Below are positions 17,337-26,264 of a stretch of DNA of 64,000 nucleotides, piece after piece; positions within the stretch are counted from its first letter, which is position 1; each line of letters opens with the position of its first letter. The translations under genes were made by a program, and so were the position numbers. This DNA comes from JACRCT01 sp036504155 (GTDB lineage: Bacteria > Myxococcota > Myxococcia > Myxococcales > UBA5297): NCBI GenBank assembly GCA_036504155.1, contig DASXVQ010000235.1, positions 3,605 through 67,604 of the forward strand, read 5' to 3'. The notes below the pieces were generated by a model, which saw nothing but the letters and a program-made list of their open reading frames with translations, did not search any database and had not been told where the DNA came from.

Positions 17337-17342
17337 TTTATA
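17337..17342 (-). promoter_or_regulatory. Putative -10 element (TATAAA) of the FKBP gene
   Basis: TATAAA on the minus strand about 53 nt before the FKBP start. It is one of the few AT-rich spots in this divergent region. The -35 is weak. Confidence 0.35.
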
Positions 17343-17460
17343 GACCGTTTGGACGGCACATCGCAGCCGGATCTTCGCGGCCTCGTCGCAGGACGTGCCG
17401 GCGAGTTCGTTGAAGCCGCGCGGCGCGGATGCTAATTGGCAGGGGTCAGGAGGGTTCTGC

Positions 17461-17646
17461 GTGGCCGACTTCGAGACCGATGGGGAAGGCATTCGCCGGG
17501 CGATCCGCTGGATCAGCGAGCAGCGCCAGGCCGACCCGTCCCTGAAGCTGGCCAAGGTCATCGACGAGGCGGCCCAGCGCTTCGACCTGTCGCCGCTGGA
17601 GACCGATTTCCTCTGGCGCCAGCTGAGCAGCCCGCCGAAGGGTTGA
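17461..17646 (+). CDS. Small conserved-looking protein, unknown function
   Basis: A 61-residue acidic/basic mixed protein (begins VADFETDGEGIRRAIRW) with three predicted helices and no Cys or membrane segment. The GTG at 17461 is chosen because a perfect AGGAGG lies 7 nt ahead (17448-17453). The frame is open further upstream to 17395 without a better site. TAATTG at 17433-17438 may be its -10 box. The function is unknown. It lies between the divergent FKBP gene and the convergent glycosyltransferase. Confidence 0.65.
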   Translation: MADFETDGEGIRRAIRWISEQRQADPSLKLAKVIDEAAQRFDLSPLETDFLWRQLSSPPKG

Positions 17647-17715
17647 GCCGCCCGGAAGGGCCGCGGCCGTCGAGCGCCGATCGGTCCCACCCGTCCAGGT
17701 CCAGCCGCTGCCTGC

Positions 17716-19254
17716 TCAGTGCAGCTGAGGCGGCGCCGCCGCCACTCCCGGTTGCGCGGGTTCCGTGGCGCGGGCCGGCGCCTCGACCATCGTCCGCAGC
17801 TCCTCCAGCCAACGCCTGAGCTGCGACAGGATGAGGAAGTGGTCGCGCACGCGCAGTTGGCCGGCGCAGGCCATCCGCTCGGCGTCCTTGGGGAAGGCCA
17901 GCATCCGCAGCATCGCCTCGGAGATCTCCCCGGGATCGGCCGGGTCGTTGACCAGCAGCCCGTCGGTGCCGTGGCGGACCTGCACGCCCAGGCCGCCGAC
18001 GTTGGCGGCGATGACCGGGGTGCGCTTCCAGAGCGCCTCGGCGACCGTGAGGCCGAAGCCCTCCTTGAGCGAGTTCTGCAGCACCGCCGCGGCCACGCGC
18101 TGCAGGGCGTTGACCGCCAAGGCGTTCTCGCGCACGTCGGCCATGGACAGGCGCACCAGGTGGACCCGCGCGGCGAGCGGGCCGGGCAGGGCCCGGTGGC
18201 GCTCGCACAGCTCCTCGAGCACCTGGGCGGCCTCGGGGTCGTCGCTGACGCCCTGCGGGTCGGGCCCGGCGAGGACGAGCTGGACGCAGCCCAGCTCGCT
18301 GGCGGCGCGCTCGGTGTCGACCCGGAGCCGCTGGCTGACGGAGGGGCCCTGGGCGATGAGCCGCTCGAAGGCGGGGATGAGGTGCTGGAAGCCCTTGAGG
18401 CGGTCGAAGCGCGAGACCTGGAGGAGGACCGGCGCGTGCAGCAGGCCGGGGATGGGCGCGCGCACCCACCGGCCGCCCTCGAAGCGCGACGCCTGGTTGC
18501 CGAAGCGGGCCCAGTTCGGCACGGGCGGCCCCTCGAGCAGGCCGGACGCGCGCAACACGCCCACCAGCTTGTAGGGCCGCAGCTCGCGGTTCTTGTGGCT
18601 GAGCGGGTCGATGCCCGGGTGGAGCACGGCGCTGCGCGGCAGGTGCTCCTCGGGGATGTAGCCCTCGGCCGAGAAGACGAGCCGCTGGTACGCCGAGAGG
18701 TAGTCGCGCAGGAACGCCCAGCCGCGCCGCGTGGCCTCGTTGGAGTAGGACAGCCCGATGTGGCTGCGCCAGAGCAGCGCGGGCCGGTGCTCGGCGGGGA
18801 TGAGCGCGGCGGCGCCGGCCGGCTGGGGGTCGTGGACGACGAGCAGGTCGTCGCTGACCACCTTCTCGCGCAGGCGGGCGGCGGCCTCGCGGCTGACGCG
18901 GTCGTAGATGGCCCGGGCGGCGCCGACGTCCTCGAGCCCGCTCTCGCCGTGCAGCAGGTTGTGCAGCGCCTTGGTCACGCGGAAGAAGGCGGGGTCGTCG
19001 GGCTCGAGCACGAGCCAGCGCGTGTCCACGCCCAGGCAGTTGAGCAGGTCGCACAGCTTGGGGAGCATCTCGGCCACGCCGCCCCCCACGGCCGTGGAGT
19101 TGAGCATCCAGACCCGGCGCGGGCCCAGCAGGTGCGCCAGCTCGGCGCCCAGCTCCGCCAGGTCGCCGAGCATCGGCTCGGCGCCGGCGACGGCGCGGTA
19201 GGCGTCCAGGCCCACGGTCCTTCGGATGGTGACCTCACGAACGTTGGCAGGCAC
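17716..19254 (-). CDS. TreT-like trehalose synthase / GT4 glycosyltransferase
   Basis: A 512-residue GT-B glycosyltransferase of family GT4, resembling archaeal TreT, which links NDP-glucose and glucose to form trehalose. The family motif LNSTAVGGGVAEML (about residues 51-64) and the nucleotide-sugar site EGFGLTVAEALWKRTPVIA (about 415-433) are visible. The GTG start at 19254 follows GGGGGAG. The gene is divergent from a universal stress protein, which fits a stress/osmoprotection role. It may act on another acceptor, so trehalose as product is only likely. Confidence 0.75.
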   Translation of the reverse strand: MPANVREVTIRRTVGLDAYRAVAGAEPMLGDLAELGAELAHLLGPRRVWMLNSTAVGGGVAEMLPKLCDLLNCLGVDTRWLVLEPDDPAFFRVTKALHNLLHGESGLEDVGAARAIYDRVSREAAARLREKVVSDDLLVVHDPQPAGAAALIPAEHRPALLWRSHIGLSYSNEATRRGWAFLRDYLSAYQRLVFSAEGYIPEEHLPRSAVLHPGIDPLSHKNRELRPYKLVGVLRASGLLEGPPVPNWARFGNQASRFEGGRWVRAPIPGLLHAPVLLQVSRFDRLKGFQHLIPAFERLIAQGPSVSQRLRVDTERAASELGCVQLVLAGPDPQGVSDDPEAAQVLEELCERHRALPGPLAARVHLVRLSMADVRENALAVNALQRVAAAVLQNSLKEGFGLTVAEALWKRTPVIAANVGGLGVQVRHGTDGLLVNDPADPGEISEAMLRMLAFPKDAERMACAGQLRVRDHFLILSQLRRWLEELRTMVEAPARATEPAQPGVAAAPPQLH

Positions 19255-19362
19255 GGCGCTCCCCCGGGGGACCGTGCCGACGCAGCCGGGCGCGGGCCAT
19301 CCCCCGAAGCCGGAGCTGGCGCGGGAGGGCGGGCGGGCCCCAGCTTGGCAGGGAGGTGGGCC

Positions 19363-19860
19363 ATGCTCGAGTGGCGCAAGATCCTGTGCCCGGTGGACTT
19401 CTCGGAGCCTTCGCGGCGGGCGATGCACGTGGCCGCCCAGCTGGCCCGGGAGCACCGCGCCGAGCTGATGCTGCTGCACGTCTACCAGGCGCCCGGGGTG
19501 AGCTTCCCCGAGGCGACGTTCCTGGCGGGCGACGAGGTGCTGCAGCAGCTGGTGGAGATGGTGCTCAAGTCGCTCGCCGAGTGGAAGGAGGAGGCCGCGC
19601 GGGCGGGCGCGCCGGAGGTGACGACCCACACCGCGATGGGCACGCCCTACGCCGAGATCCTGCGGTTCGCCGAGAAGCAGGAGTGCGACCTGCTGGTGAT
19701 GGGGACGCACGGCCGCACGGCGCTGGCGCGGGTGTTCATCGGCTCGGTGGCGGAGAAGGTGGTCCGCCACGCGCCGTGCCCGGTGCTGACGGTGCGCCCG
19801 GACCGGGGGCAGCCGGTGGTGGCGGAGGTGCCGCAGGCGGAGGGGCCGGCGGCGCACTGA
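19363..19860 (+). CDS. Universal stress protein (UspA family)
   Basis: A 165-residue single UspA domain. It opens with ILCPVDFSEPSRRAM and closes with the ATP-binding motif MGTHGRTALARVFIGSVAE followed by CPVLTVR (about residues 118-150). The ATP-binding type G-x2-G-x9-G-S pattern is complete. A Pro/Glu/Ala tail ends the protein. GGGAGGTGGG lies just before the ATG. It is a cytoplasmic stress protein, divergent from the TreT-like gene with 108 bp between. Confidence 0.9.
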   Translation: MLEWRKILCPVDFSEPSRRAMHVAAQLAREHRAELMLLHVYQAPGVSFPEATFLAGDEVLQQLVEMVLKSLAEWKEEAARAGAPEVTTHTAMGTPYAEILRFAEKQECDLLVMGTHGRTALARVFIGSVAEKVVRHAPCPVLTVRPDRGQPVVAEVPQAEGPAAH

Positions 19861-19865
19861 AAGGC

Positions 19866-19966
19866 AGTCGATAGTCGATAGTCGATGGTCGATAGCGGAA
19901 GGCGCCGAGCTTCCGGCGCGGTCTCGGGGCGACGCCCCATCGACTATCAACTATCGACTATCGACC
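19866..19966. repeat. Inverted pair of 7-bp tandem repeat arrays
   Basis: Four AGTCGAT-type units (19866-19893) face four ATCGACT-type units (19939-19966), so the two 28-bp arms are near-perfect reverse complements. The 45-bp centre holds a GGGGC/GCCCC hairpin (19926-19938). It lies between the stress protein and the kinase gene. It could form a long cruciform or an RNA hairpin, or bind a regulator in helical-phase copies. Confidence 0.8.
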
Positions 19967-19974
19967 CGCTTTGC

Positions 19975-21720
<1,746 letters not shown>

Positions 21721-21739
21721 GGTAGGCAGTCGCCGGCCG

Positions 21740-21836
21740 CAAGTTGTAAGCCCCGAGTTGCCGGGCGAGCCTGTCGGACGCGCGTGCGAGCATGGATTCG
21801 GATTCGGAACTCATGACCTAGAACTGGCGACTCAAG
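21740..21836. repeat. Degenerate inverted 7-bp repeat arrays
   Basis: The left side has CAAGTTG-TAAGCCC-CGAGTTG units. The right side has ACTCATG-ACCTAGA-ACTGGCG-ACTCAAG (21809-21836), four 7-bp units in the opposite sense. It occupies the kinase/dinB gap and looks like a decayed relative of the array at 19866-19966. Confidence 0.5.
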
Positions 21837-21842
21837 ACCCCC

Positions 21843-23078
21843 GTGTCCTCCATCATCCACGTCGACATGGACGCCTTCTACGCGTCCGTCGAGCAGCGAG
21901 ACGACCCCCGGCTCCGGGGCAAGCCGGTCATCGTCGGCGGGCACCTGCGCCGCGGCGTGGTGCTCGCCGCCTCCTACGAGGTGCGCAAGTTCGGGGTGCG
22001 CAGCGCCATCCCCATGGCCCGCGCCGTCAAGCTCGCCCCGCACGCCATCGTCGTGCCGCCGCGCTTCAAGGCCTACGCCGAGGCCAGCGACAAGGTCTTC
22101 TCGTTCTTCGAGAGCGTCACGCCCCTGGTCGAGCCGCTCTCGCTCGACGAGGCGTTCCTGGACGTCACCGGGTCGGTCGGGCTGTTCGGGCCGCCCGCCA
22201 AGATCGCCGCCGACTTGCGCGCCCGCATTGCCCGCGAGCTGTCGCTGCCCGCCTCGGCCGGCATCGCCGCCTGCAAGTTCGTCGCGAAGATCGCCAGCGA
22301 CGTCGCCAAGCCCAACGGCCAGCGCGAGGTCCCCGCGGAGCAGACCCGCACCTTCCTCGCTCCGCTGCCCGTCTCGCGGCTGTGGGGCGTCGGGCCGCGC
22401 ACCGACGAGACGCTCGCCGGGCTGGGCCTGCGGACCATCGGGCAGATCGCCGAGCACGACCCCGACTGGATCGAGCGGCGGCTGGGCTCCCTCGGCCGGC
22501 ACCTTTGGCAGCTCAGCCAGGGCATCGACGACCGGGTGGTCGTCCCCGACCGCGACGCCAAGAGCATGGGCGCCGAGGACACCTTCGAGGAGGACCTCGA
22601 CGACACCGAGGCGCTCAAGGTCAACATCCACTCGCAGGCTTCGCGCGTGGGCCGAAGGCTGCGGCGCGCCGGGGTGAAGGCGAGGGTGGTGCAGCTCAAG
22701 ATCAAGTACGCCGACTTCGAGACCATCACCCGCCGCATCACGCTCGAGGCGCCCACCGACGACGGCCAGCGCCTCTACCGCGAGGCCCTGGCGCTCTTCT
22801 CCCGGGTGCCGCGCGGCCAGTCCATCCGCCTGACCGGCGTCTCGGGCCAGGACCTGACGACCGGGGGCGGGCAGCTCGCGCTCTTCTCCGCCGCGCCGGT
22901 CCGCCGCGAGAAGCTCAACGCCGCCCTCGACAAGATCGCCCAGCGCTACGGGACCCAGGCGGTGACCACGGCCGACCTGGCGAAGCAGGACGACCGCGAG
23001 GACGACGAGGAGGAGGACCGCCGCGCGCTCGGGGCCTCGCGGCTCGACGCCGACGCGGCCAGGAAGAAGCAGAGTTAA
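21843..23078 (+). CDS. dinB: DNA polymerase IV (translesion polymerase)
   Basis: A 411-residue Y-family polymerase for lesion bypass. The catalytic acids are in HVDMDAFYASVE (Asp8) and LSLDEAFLDV (Asp102, Glu103). The little-finger domain is complete. GGQLALFS (about residues 341-348) fits the beta-clamp binding motif QLxLF. A charged tail of about 30 residues ends the protein. The start is a GTG. No LexA box was identified upstream. Confidence 0.93.
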   Translation: MSSIIHVDMDAFYASVEQRDDPRLRGKPVIVGGHLRRGVVLAASYEVRKFGVRSAIPMARAVKLAPHAIVVPPRFKAYAEASDKVFSFFESVTPLVEPLSLDEAFLDVTGSVGLFGPPAKIAADLRARIARELSLPASAGIAACKFVAKIASDVAKPNGQREVPAEQTRTFLAPLPVSRLWGVGPRTDETLAGLGLRTIGQIAEHDPDWIERRLGSLGRHLWQLSQGIDDRVVVPDRDAKSMGAEDTFEEDLDDTEALKVNIHSQASRVGRRLRRAGVKARVVQLKIKYADFETITRRITLEAPTDDGQRLYREALALFSRVPRGQSIRLTGVSGQDLTTGGGQLALFSAAPVRREKLNAALDKIAQRYGTQAVTTADLAKQDDREDDEEEDRRALGASRLDADAARKKQS

Positions 23079-23151
23079 GGTGGGTGGCGGCCGGCGTCCC
23101 TGCCGGTCCGAGAGCCGCTCCGGAGCGTCGGTCGGTGAAGGGGAGTCGGGC

Positions 23152-23862
23152 ATGCCCAGCGTCCTGGCCTACGACTACGACGGGACCATCGCCCGCGGCG
23201 GGCTGGTGCCCGAGCCCATGCGCCTGGCGGTCGAGGCGGCGCGCCACGCCGGCTTCGCGCAGGTGCTGGTCACCGGCCGCCAATGGGCCGACCTGGTGCG
23301 CGACCTGCCCAACGCCGGGTCGCTCTTCGATCGCCTGGTGCTCGAGAACGGCTCGGTGCTCTATCGCCCGGGCGGGACGCCGGTGCCGCTGGCCGACCCG
23401 GTGGACGAGCGGCTGGACGCGGAGCTGGCGCGCCACGGCGTCGAGACCGTGCGCGGGCTCGTCCAGGTGGCGCTGGAGGGCAAGCACGAGGAGCTGGCCC
23501 GCGAGATCTGCGGCGAGCTGAAGCTGGACGTGCGCATCGTGCGCAACCGCGACGCGGCGATGGTGCTGCCCATCTCGGTCTCCAAGGCCTCGGGGCTCTC
23601 GCACGCGCTGGCGAGCCTGGGCGTCTCCGAGGGCGAGGCGGTGGCGTTCGGCGACGCCGAGAACGACGTCCCGATGCTCTCCGGCTGCGGGCTGAGCGTG
23701 GCGGTGGCCGACGCCGTCCCCGAGGCGCGCACCAGCGCGGACGTGGTCCTGGAGATCCCGGGCCCGGAGGGCGTGGCGAAGTTCGTCATGCAGCTGGTCG
23801 ACTCGTCGCGTCCGCCCGAGGAGCCGCTGCCGGACCTGACGCCGCGGCCGAGAAGGTTCTAG
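23152..23862 (+). CDS. HAD-superfamily phosphatase (Cof-like)
   Basis: A 236-residue hydrolase with the four HAD motifs: YDYDGTIA (motif I, nucleophile Asp9 of the DxDGT), the VTGRQ motif II, Lys in ISKSKA-like ISVSKASGL, and motif IV FGDAENDVPML. This matches the Cof/sugar-phosphatase type. The substrate is unknown. The ATG at 23152 is preceded by AAGGGGAG. It lies 73 bp after dinB and may be cotranscribed with it. Confidence 0.85.
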   Translation: MPSVLAYDYDGTIARGGLVPEPMRLAVEAARHAGFAQVLVTGRQWADLVRDLPNAGSLFDRLVLENGSVLYRPGGTPVPLADPVDERLDAELARHGVETVRGLVQVALEGKHEELAREICGELKLDVRIVRNRDAAMVLPISVSKASGLSHALASLGVSEGEAVAFGDAENDVPMLSGCGLSVAVADAVPEARTSADVVLEIPGPEGVAKFVMQLVDSSRPPEEPLPDLTPRPRRF

Positions 23863-23904
23863 GGCGCCGGTCGAGCCTGAGCCTTCGTCGGTCGAGGCCG
23901 GGCT

Positions 23905-24744
23905 CTACTTCCCCGCCGGGCAGTAGAAGTACGCGTCGGCGTCGCTCCCCGGTTTCTCCCTGCCTCGCCAGGGCTGCACCGCCAGCACCGGCATGTCCGG
24001 CGCCAGGACCTGCAGCCGGTACGGGATGCCCAGCGACTCGACGTGCCCCATGCCCGCGATGATCACCACCGGCCGGCCCAACGTCCGCGCGGCGCGAATC
24101 GCCTCCATCGCCATCTTCGTGTCCCACATCGACTGCACCAGGGCGAAGTGCTCGAGGTCCGGCTTGTCGCCCAGCTTGCCCCGGTGCGCCTTGAACTCCT
24201 CCTGCAGCTCCTTCATCTGCAGCGGCGACGGCGGGATGGTCGGCACCACGGTGATGGCCCGCGGGTGCAGGTCCTCGGGGTCGATGTCGTGGTGGCTCAC
24301 CAGGAACGCCGCCATCTGCGGGACGTTCAGCGCCACCACCGGCAGCTCGTGACGGCGCGCCGCCTCGAAGAGCGGCTGGTAGAGCGAGAACGGGAAGCCC
24401 CAGTTCTCTTGCCAGTTCAGCGCGCGGTCCATCGCCGCGGGCTTGATGCGCCCGTCGTTGAAGAGCTTGAGCACCAGCCCCTGGTCGACCGGGATCATCT
24501 CCATGCCGATCGCCGGGGCGAGGCCGTCGGCGGCCAGCGCGTCGATGATCCTGCGCTGCATGCGGTGGTCGCAGGTCGAGGTGTGCGACTCGCCGATCAG
24601 GATGATCGACGCCTCCCGGGCGTGCTCCAGCAGCGTCTCCCACGCGACGGACTTGCCGGCCGCGTCGACCAGGTCCCCCTGCTTGGGCCCCGGGGCGGCG
24701 GCGACGCTGAACGAAAAAACGAGCAGGCAGGCGGCGAAGCTCAT
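23905..24744 (-). CDS. ChaN-family haem-binding-like exported protein
   Basis: A 279-residue protein of the ChaN/Tiki-like family. A short signal peptide (about 1-17) is followed by the family's IILIGESHTSTCDHR motif (Glu and His are probable ligands), LAPAIGMEMIP, ALNWQENWGFPF, the ALNVPQ strand and VVIIAGMGHVE. ChaN of Campylobacter binds haem, and related Tiki proteins are metalloproteases. The role here could be iron/haem use or peptide cleavage. The alternative upstream start at 24873 would put the signal sequence inside the protein and is rejected. Confidence 0.8.
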   Translation of the reverse strand: MSFAACLLVFSFSVAAAPGPKQGDLVDAAGKSVAWETLLEHAREASIILIGESHTSTCDHRMQRRIIDALAADGLAPAIGMEMIPVDQGLVLKLFNDGRIKPAAMDRALNWQENWGFPFSLYQPLFEAARRHELPVVALNVPQMAAFLVSHHDIDPEDLHPRAITVVPTIPPSPLQMKELQEEFKAHRGKLGDKPDLEHFALVQSMWDTKMAMEAIRAARTLGRPVVIIAGMGHVESLGIPYRLQVLAPDMPVLAVQPWRGREKPGSDADAYFYCPAGK

Positions 24745-24899
24745 GGCAGGACCCCTGCCGATCGATGTGACCTCCTGCGGCGCCCGAGAACACCCACCCT
24801 GGAGGGTCGTCGGCGGCTCCGAGGCGTCGAGTAACCGACGCGTGGCGAGAGCTCGGACGACGCATCGCGCCACAGCCGGGGGAGGAGAGGCCTGGCAGG

Positions 24900-24927
24900 T
24901 TGTCGCCCCAAGAGGCGTCCCTATATT
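24900..24927 (+). promoter_or_regulatory. Sigma-70-type promoter (TTGTCG / 16 bp / TATATT)
   Basis: -35-like TTGTCG at 24900-24905, a 16-bp spacer and -10-like TATATT at 24922-24927. The expected start of transcription near 24934 gives a leader of about 29 nt that contains the strong AGGAGGT of the next gene. Confidence 0.5.
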
Positions 24928-24962
24928 TCCGCGGCGTTCAATCGGGCGGCAGGAGGTCGGTC

Positions 24963-26264
24963 GTGGACGTGTTCGAGCCTTGCTATGCGTGGCAGGACGC
25001 CGAGTTGGTGAAGGCCGCCGGCGTCTATCCCTACTTCCGGGTTCTCTCGGCCTCGGAAGGCGCGGTGGTGACCGTCGAGGGCAAGCCGGTGGTGATGCTC
25101 GGCTCCAACAACTACCTGGGGCTGACGCACCACCCGAAAGTGCTGGCAGCGGCGCACGAGGCGATCGACCGCTTCGGCACCGGCTGCACCGGCTCGCGGT
25201 TCCTCAACGGGAACCTCGAGCTGCACGAGACGCTGGAGAAGGAGCTGGCCGAGTTCACCGGCCGCGAGGAGGCGCTGGTCTTCTCCTCGGGCTTCCTCGC
25301 CAACTTCGGCGTCATCGGCGTGCTCGGCTCCCTCGACGGGGTGGTCGTCTTCTCCGAGTCCGGCAACCACGCCAGCCTCATCGACGGCACCCGCGTGGCC
25401 CGCGGCGACGTGCGCATCTTCCACGGCCCCGAGGACCTGGAGCGCCAGCTCTCCGAGAAGGAGAAGTGGCCCGAGGCCCTCGTCGTCACCGACGCGGTCT
25501 TCTCCATGACCGGGCGGGTGATGGACCTGCGCAAGATCGTCGACCTGCGCCGCCGCTTCGGCTTCCGGCTCTACGTCGACGACGCGCACGGCTTCGGCGT
25601 GCTGGGCCGGCAGGGCCGCGGCACCACCGACGCCCAGGGCGTCGCCTCCGAGGTCGACCTGCTCTTCGCCACCTTCAGCAAGTCGTTGGCGAGCCTGGGC
25701 GGGTTCATCGCCGGCGAGCGGCCGGTCATCGAGTACCTGCGCCACAAGGTGCGCACGATGATCTTCGCCGCCGCGCTGCCGCCGTCCTCGGCCGCCGCCG
25801 CGCTCGCCGCGCTGCGCGTCATGCGCGAGGACGCCTCGCTCTTCGAGCGCCTGCGCCAGAACGTCGCCTTCTTCCGCGGCGGGGTGGAGCAGCTGGGTTA
25901 CTACACCATGGGCTCGACGACCCCGATCGTCCCGCTCTTCGTGGGGCCGGAGTCACTGGCCTTCCGGCTGTGCCGCGAGGCGCTGGAGATGGGCGTCTTC
26001 GCCACGCCGGCGATCTACCCGGCGGTGCCGCTGGGCCAGGCGCTCATCCGTACCAGCGTCACCCCGGCGCACAGCAAGGCGCACCTCGAGAAGGCGCTGG
26101 AGGTCTTCCGCAGGCTGATGGAGCGCTACCCCATCCTCAAGGTCGACGCGAACCACCTGCCGACCGCCGAGGAGATGGACTTCAGCTACCTGTTCGAGGG
26201 CGAGAAGGAGCCTCCGGAGCCGGAGCCGGCGCCGGATCAGGGGCAGGCCGTCACGCTGCAGTAG
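24963..26264 (+). CDS. Serine palmitoyltransferase-like alpha-oxoamine synthase
   Basis: A 433-residue PLP enzyme of the alpha-oxoamine synthase family (serine palmitoyltransferase, KBL, BioF, HemA). GTGCTGSRFLNG (residues 72-83), DDAHGFG (206-212) and the PLP Lys240 in FATFSKSLASLGG are present. The C-T-G-S-R-F-L-N-G form is that of serine palmitoyltransferase rather than KBL (GAGGSR), so the likely reaction is serine plus acyl-CoA to 3-ketosphinganine, the first step of sphingolipid synthesis. The GTG start is set by a perfect AGGAGGT 5 nt before it. The 3' end overlaps the convergent lipoprotein gene by 28 bp. Other sphingolipid genes are not adjacent. Confidence 0.82.
   Translation: MDVFEPCYAWQDAELVKAAGVYPYFRVLSASEGAVVTVEGKPVVMLGSNNYLGLTHHPKVLAAAHEAIDRFGTGCTGSRFLNGNLELHETLEKELAEFTGREEALVFSSGFLANFGVIGVLGSLDGVVVFSESGNHASLIDGTRVARGDVRIFHGPEDLERQLSEKEKWPEALVVTDAVFSMTGRVMDLRKIVDLRRRFGFRLYVDDAHGFGVLGRQGRGTTDAQGVASEVDLLFATFSKSLASLGGFIAGERPVIEYLRHKVRTMIFAAALPPSSAAAALAALRVMREDASLFERLRQNVAFFRGGVEQLGYYTMGSTTPIVPLFVGPESLAFRLCREALEMGVFATPAIYPAVPLGQALIRTSVTPAHSKAHLEKALEVFRRLMERYPILKVDANHLPTAEEMDFSYLFEGEKEPPEPEPAPDQGQAVTLQ

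Noticed and set aside
19885..19974. N-terminal extension of the kinase gene through the 7-bp repeat array
   Set aside because: The extra residues are coded by the repeat and have no kinase-like sequence; GTG starts lie after it.
24900..24962. TTG start for the serine palmitoyltransferase-like gene
   Set aside because: TTG lies in the -35 region of a likely promoter. The GTG at 24963 has a perfect SD.
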